Shown here: in pieces, positions 4,969 through 5,982 of the stretch
Layout of the letters: every line of letters starts with the position of its first letter
Position numbering within the stretch: the first letter of the stretch is position 1
DNA from: an uncultured Faecalibacterium sp.
GTDB taxonomy: Bacteria > Bacillota > Clostridia > Oscillospirales > Ruminococcaceae
Reading direction: 5' to 3'
Assembly (NCBI GenBank): GCA_900540455.1
Contig: UQGD01000062.1
Location: 1 to 5,982, forward strand
Length of the DNA: 5,982 nt
Made by a program: the position numbers and the translations under genes
Notes under the pieces: generated by a model
What the model was told of the DNA's origin: nothing
The model's database searches: none
Seen by the model: only the letters and a program-made list of their open reading frames with translations

Positions 4969-5766
4969 ATGAGTATTGTATCCGCTGCGATCCTCTGCAC
5001 CGTTGTGGGCGCTGTAGGCGCAGTTATCCTGGTAGCAGCCGCCAAGTTCATGGCTGTGGAAGAAGATCCCCGTATCGAGGAAGTCAACGCCTGCCTGGCC
5101 GGCGCAAACTGCGGCGGCTGCGGCTATGCCGGCTGTGCGGATTACGCAAAGGCTGTGGTCATGGACGGCGTCCCCTGCGATAAGTGCGCACCCGGCGGCC
5201 CGGCTGCTACGGCAGCCATTGCCAAGATCATGGGCGGCGACGCTACCGCTGTGGTCAAAAAGGCTGTGGTGCAGTGCCAGGGCAACTCTGAGCACTGCAA
5301 GCCCAGCTATGAGTACAAGGGCATCCAGACTTGTGCAGCTGCGGCTGCACTGTACGGCGGCCCCAAGACCTGCGCTTTTGCCTGCATCGGTCTGGGCGAC
5401 TGCACCAAGGTGTGTAAGTTCGATGCCATCCACATTGTGGACGGTGTGGCTAAGGTGGATAAGGAGAAGTGCACCGGCTGCGGCGCCTGCGCCAACGTCT
5501 GCCCCAAGCAGGTGATCCAGATCAACACGGCTGGCCCGGAGAAGCCGGTGGTGCTCTGCTCCAACCAGGATAAGGGCCCTGTGGCTATGAAGGCCTGCAC
5601 GACCGCCTGCATCGCCTGCGGCCTGTGCCAGCGCAACTGCCCGGAGGATGCCATCCATGTGGTGGACAATGTGGCACGCATCGATTACGATAAGTGCACC
5701 GGCTGCGGTACCTGCGTGGCAAAGTGCCCCAAGAAGATCATCACCTACCCGCTGAAGAATGTTTGA
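4969..5766 (+). CDS. rnfB: Rnf complex subunit RnfB, multi-cluster Fe-S protein
   Basis: RnfB is the ferredoxin-oxidising entry subunit, anchored by an N-terminal helix (about 3-27) with a cytoplasmic Fe-S domain. Its 265 residues fit the long clostridial form rather than the ~190-residue proteobacterial one, and contain 28 cysteines. The Fes-type cluster motif is ANCGGCGYAGC with Cys48/51/56 and Cys73 in KCAPGG. Ferredoxin-type sets follow: Cys135/139/145/149 (CAFACIGLGDCTKVC), Cys168/171/174/178, Cys214/217/220/224 and Cys243/246/249/253. Cys103, 110, 122, 197 and 210 lie between the sets. The first set ends Cys149-Lys where Cys-Pro is usual. The gene starts 16 bases after rnfA with AGGGAGG 10 bases upstream, and is last in the operon. 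Confidence 0.96.
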   Translation: MSIVSAAILCTVVGAVGAVILVAAAKFMAVEEDPRIEEVNACLAGANCGGCGYAGCADYAKAVVMDGVPCDKCAPGGPAATAAIAKIMGGDATAVVKKAVVQCQGNSEHCKPSYEYKGIQTCAAAAALYGGPKTCAFACIGLGDCTKVCKFDAIHIVDGVAKVDKEKCTGCGACANVCPKQVIQINTAGPEKPVVLCSNQDKGPVAMKACTTACIACGLCQRNCPEDAIHVVDNVARIDYDKCTGCGTCVAKCPKKIITYPLKNV

Positions 5767-5787
5767 GCGATAAGGTACTGAACGCAT

Positions 5788-5825
5788 AAAGCCCCGCCCC
5801 TGGGTCTTTCCAGGGGCGGGGCTTT
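5788..5825 (+). terminator. Intrinsic terminator of the rnf operon
   Basis: A perfect 16-bp GC-rich stem (5788-5803 with 5810-5825) encloses a 6-nt loop (GTCTTT). It starts 21 bases after the rnfB stop. The T-run is short: three stem T bases plus one, then GGG and another TTTT. The stem is strong enough that termination is still expected. On the minus strand the tail is poorer, so I assign it to the plus strand. Confidence 0.88.
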
Positions 5826-5854
5826 TGGGTTTTCTCAGTGGGCGGATAGCGGCA

Positions 5855-5868
5855 GAGAGAACCCTCTC
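5855..5868. repeat. Small hairpin next to repeat module A
   Basis: GAGAG, a 4-nt AACC loop and CTCTC form a short stem directly before, and overlapping, the right copy of module A. It has no T-tract. It is probably the outer edge of the composite repeat element. Confidence 0.4.
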
Positions 5869-5888
5869 AGTCGCCTGCGGCGACAGCT
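5865..5888. repeat. Repeat module A, right copy
   Basis: It matches 1-24 in direct orientation at 23 of 24 positions and keeps the GTCGCC/GGCGAC hairpin (5870-5884). After CAGCT the two copies diverge, which marks the module boundary. Confidence 0.8.
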
Positions 5889-5892
5889 AGTT

Positions 5893-5909
5893 CCCCTTTT
5901 TGTCGCCTG
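5893..5909. repeat. Repeat module B, right copy
   Basis: Exact reverse complement of 181-197 over 17 bases (four C, five T, GTCGCCTG). Here it follows module A by four bases, whereas on the left it lies 156 bases from module A. Confidence 0.75.
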
Positions 5910-5940
5910 ACGGGAGAGGGCGCTTCTGGGACGAACCCCT

Positions 5941-5968
5941 TCCGTCATTTCGCTTTGCGAAATGCCAC
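5941..5968. repeat. Repeat module C, right copy
   Basis: Exact reverse complement of 200-227 over 28 bases, keeping the 8-bp hairpin (5946-5964, TTT loop). It is followed by CTCCCCCGAAGG, related to the left-side palindrome. The window ends inside or just after this element, so its true end is not visible. Confidence 0.85.
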
Positions 5969-5982
5969 CTCCCCCGAAGGTG

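Noticed and set aside
4269..5787. Long minus-strand open frames (272 and 283 residues) antisense to rnfA and rnfB
   Set aside because: They have the same antisense-shadow composition and no ribosome binding sites, and they lie opposite genes with clear family motifs.
1..5982. CRISPR array or phage or transposon genes
   Set aside because: The repeats are few, differ in orientation and are not regularly spaced, and no integrase, transposase or cas-like coding sequence is present.
1..5982. tRNA or rRNA genes
   Set aside because: I see no cloverleaf with a TTC-arm consensus and no rRNA signature in any non-coding stretch.

Overview
The window holds one complete six-gene operon for the Rnf complex, a membrane-bound ferredoxin:NAD+ oxidoreductase that pumps Na+ or H+. 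The gene order is rnfC-rnfD-rnfG-rnfE-rnfA-rnfB, the order known from anaerobic Firmicutes such as Acetobacterium and Clostridium. The sequence suggests a GC-rich gut member of the Clostridia, most likely Faecalibacterium or a close relative in the Oscillospiraceae. This rests on gene order, strong CTG/GGC codon bias, AAGGAGG ribosome binding sites, and hairpin-rich repeats between genes. The genus is inferred, not proven.

Layout: positions 1 to about 273 are non-coding and packed with hairpins and repeat modules that recur at the right end. A minus-strand transcription unit follows at 275-559. It has a promoter, a strong ribosome binding site, a 43-residue single-pass membrane protein (339-470) and an intrinsic terminator. 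Between it and rnfC lies a divergent regulatory region with a good extended -10 promoter (691-719) for the rnf operon. The six rnf genes run from 809 to 5766 on the plus strand. Neighbouring genes overlap by 1 or 4 bases or are separated by 16 bases. A 16-bp-stem hairpin terminator at 5788-5825 closes the operon. The last ~150 bases again carry repeat modules.

How the genes work together: RnfB, with many Fe-S clusters, takes electrons from reduced ferredoxin. RnfA and RnfE are paired membrane subunits with an inverted-topology relationship and conserved intramembrane cysteines; they carry electrons across the membrane. RnfG and RnfD carry FMN covalently bound to threonine. RnfC binds FMN and Fe-S clusters and reduces NAD+. 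The energy released drives ion export. All family-defining cofactor residues that I can identify are present, so the complex is probably functional.

I see no previously undescribed multi-gene system here. The points most worth a second look are the small divergent membrane protein, the rearranged repeat modules on both sides of the operon, an abrupt codon-usage change about one third of the way into rnfC, and local departures from usual motifs in RnfC and RnfB.
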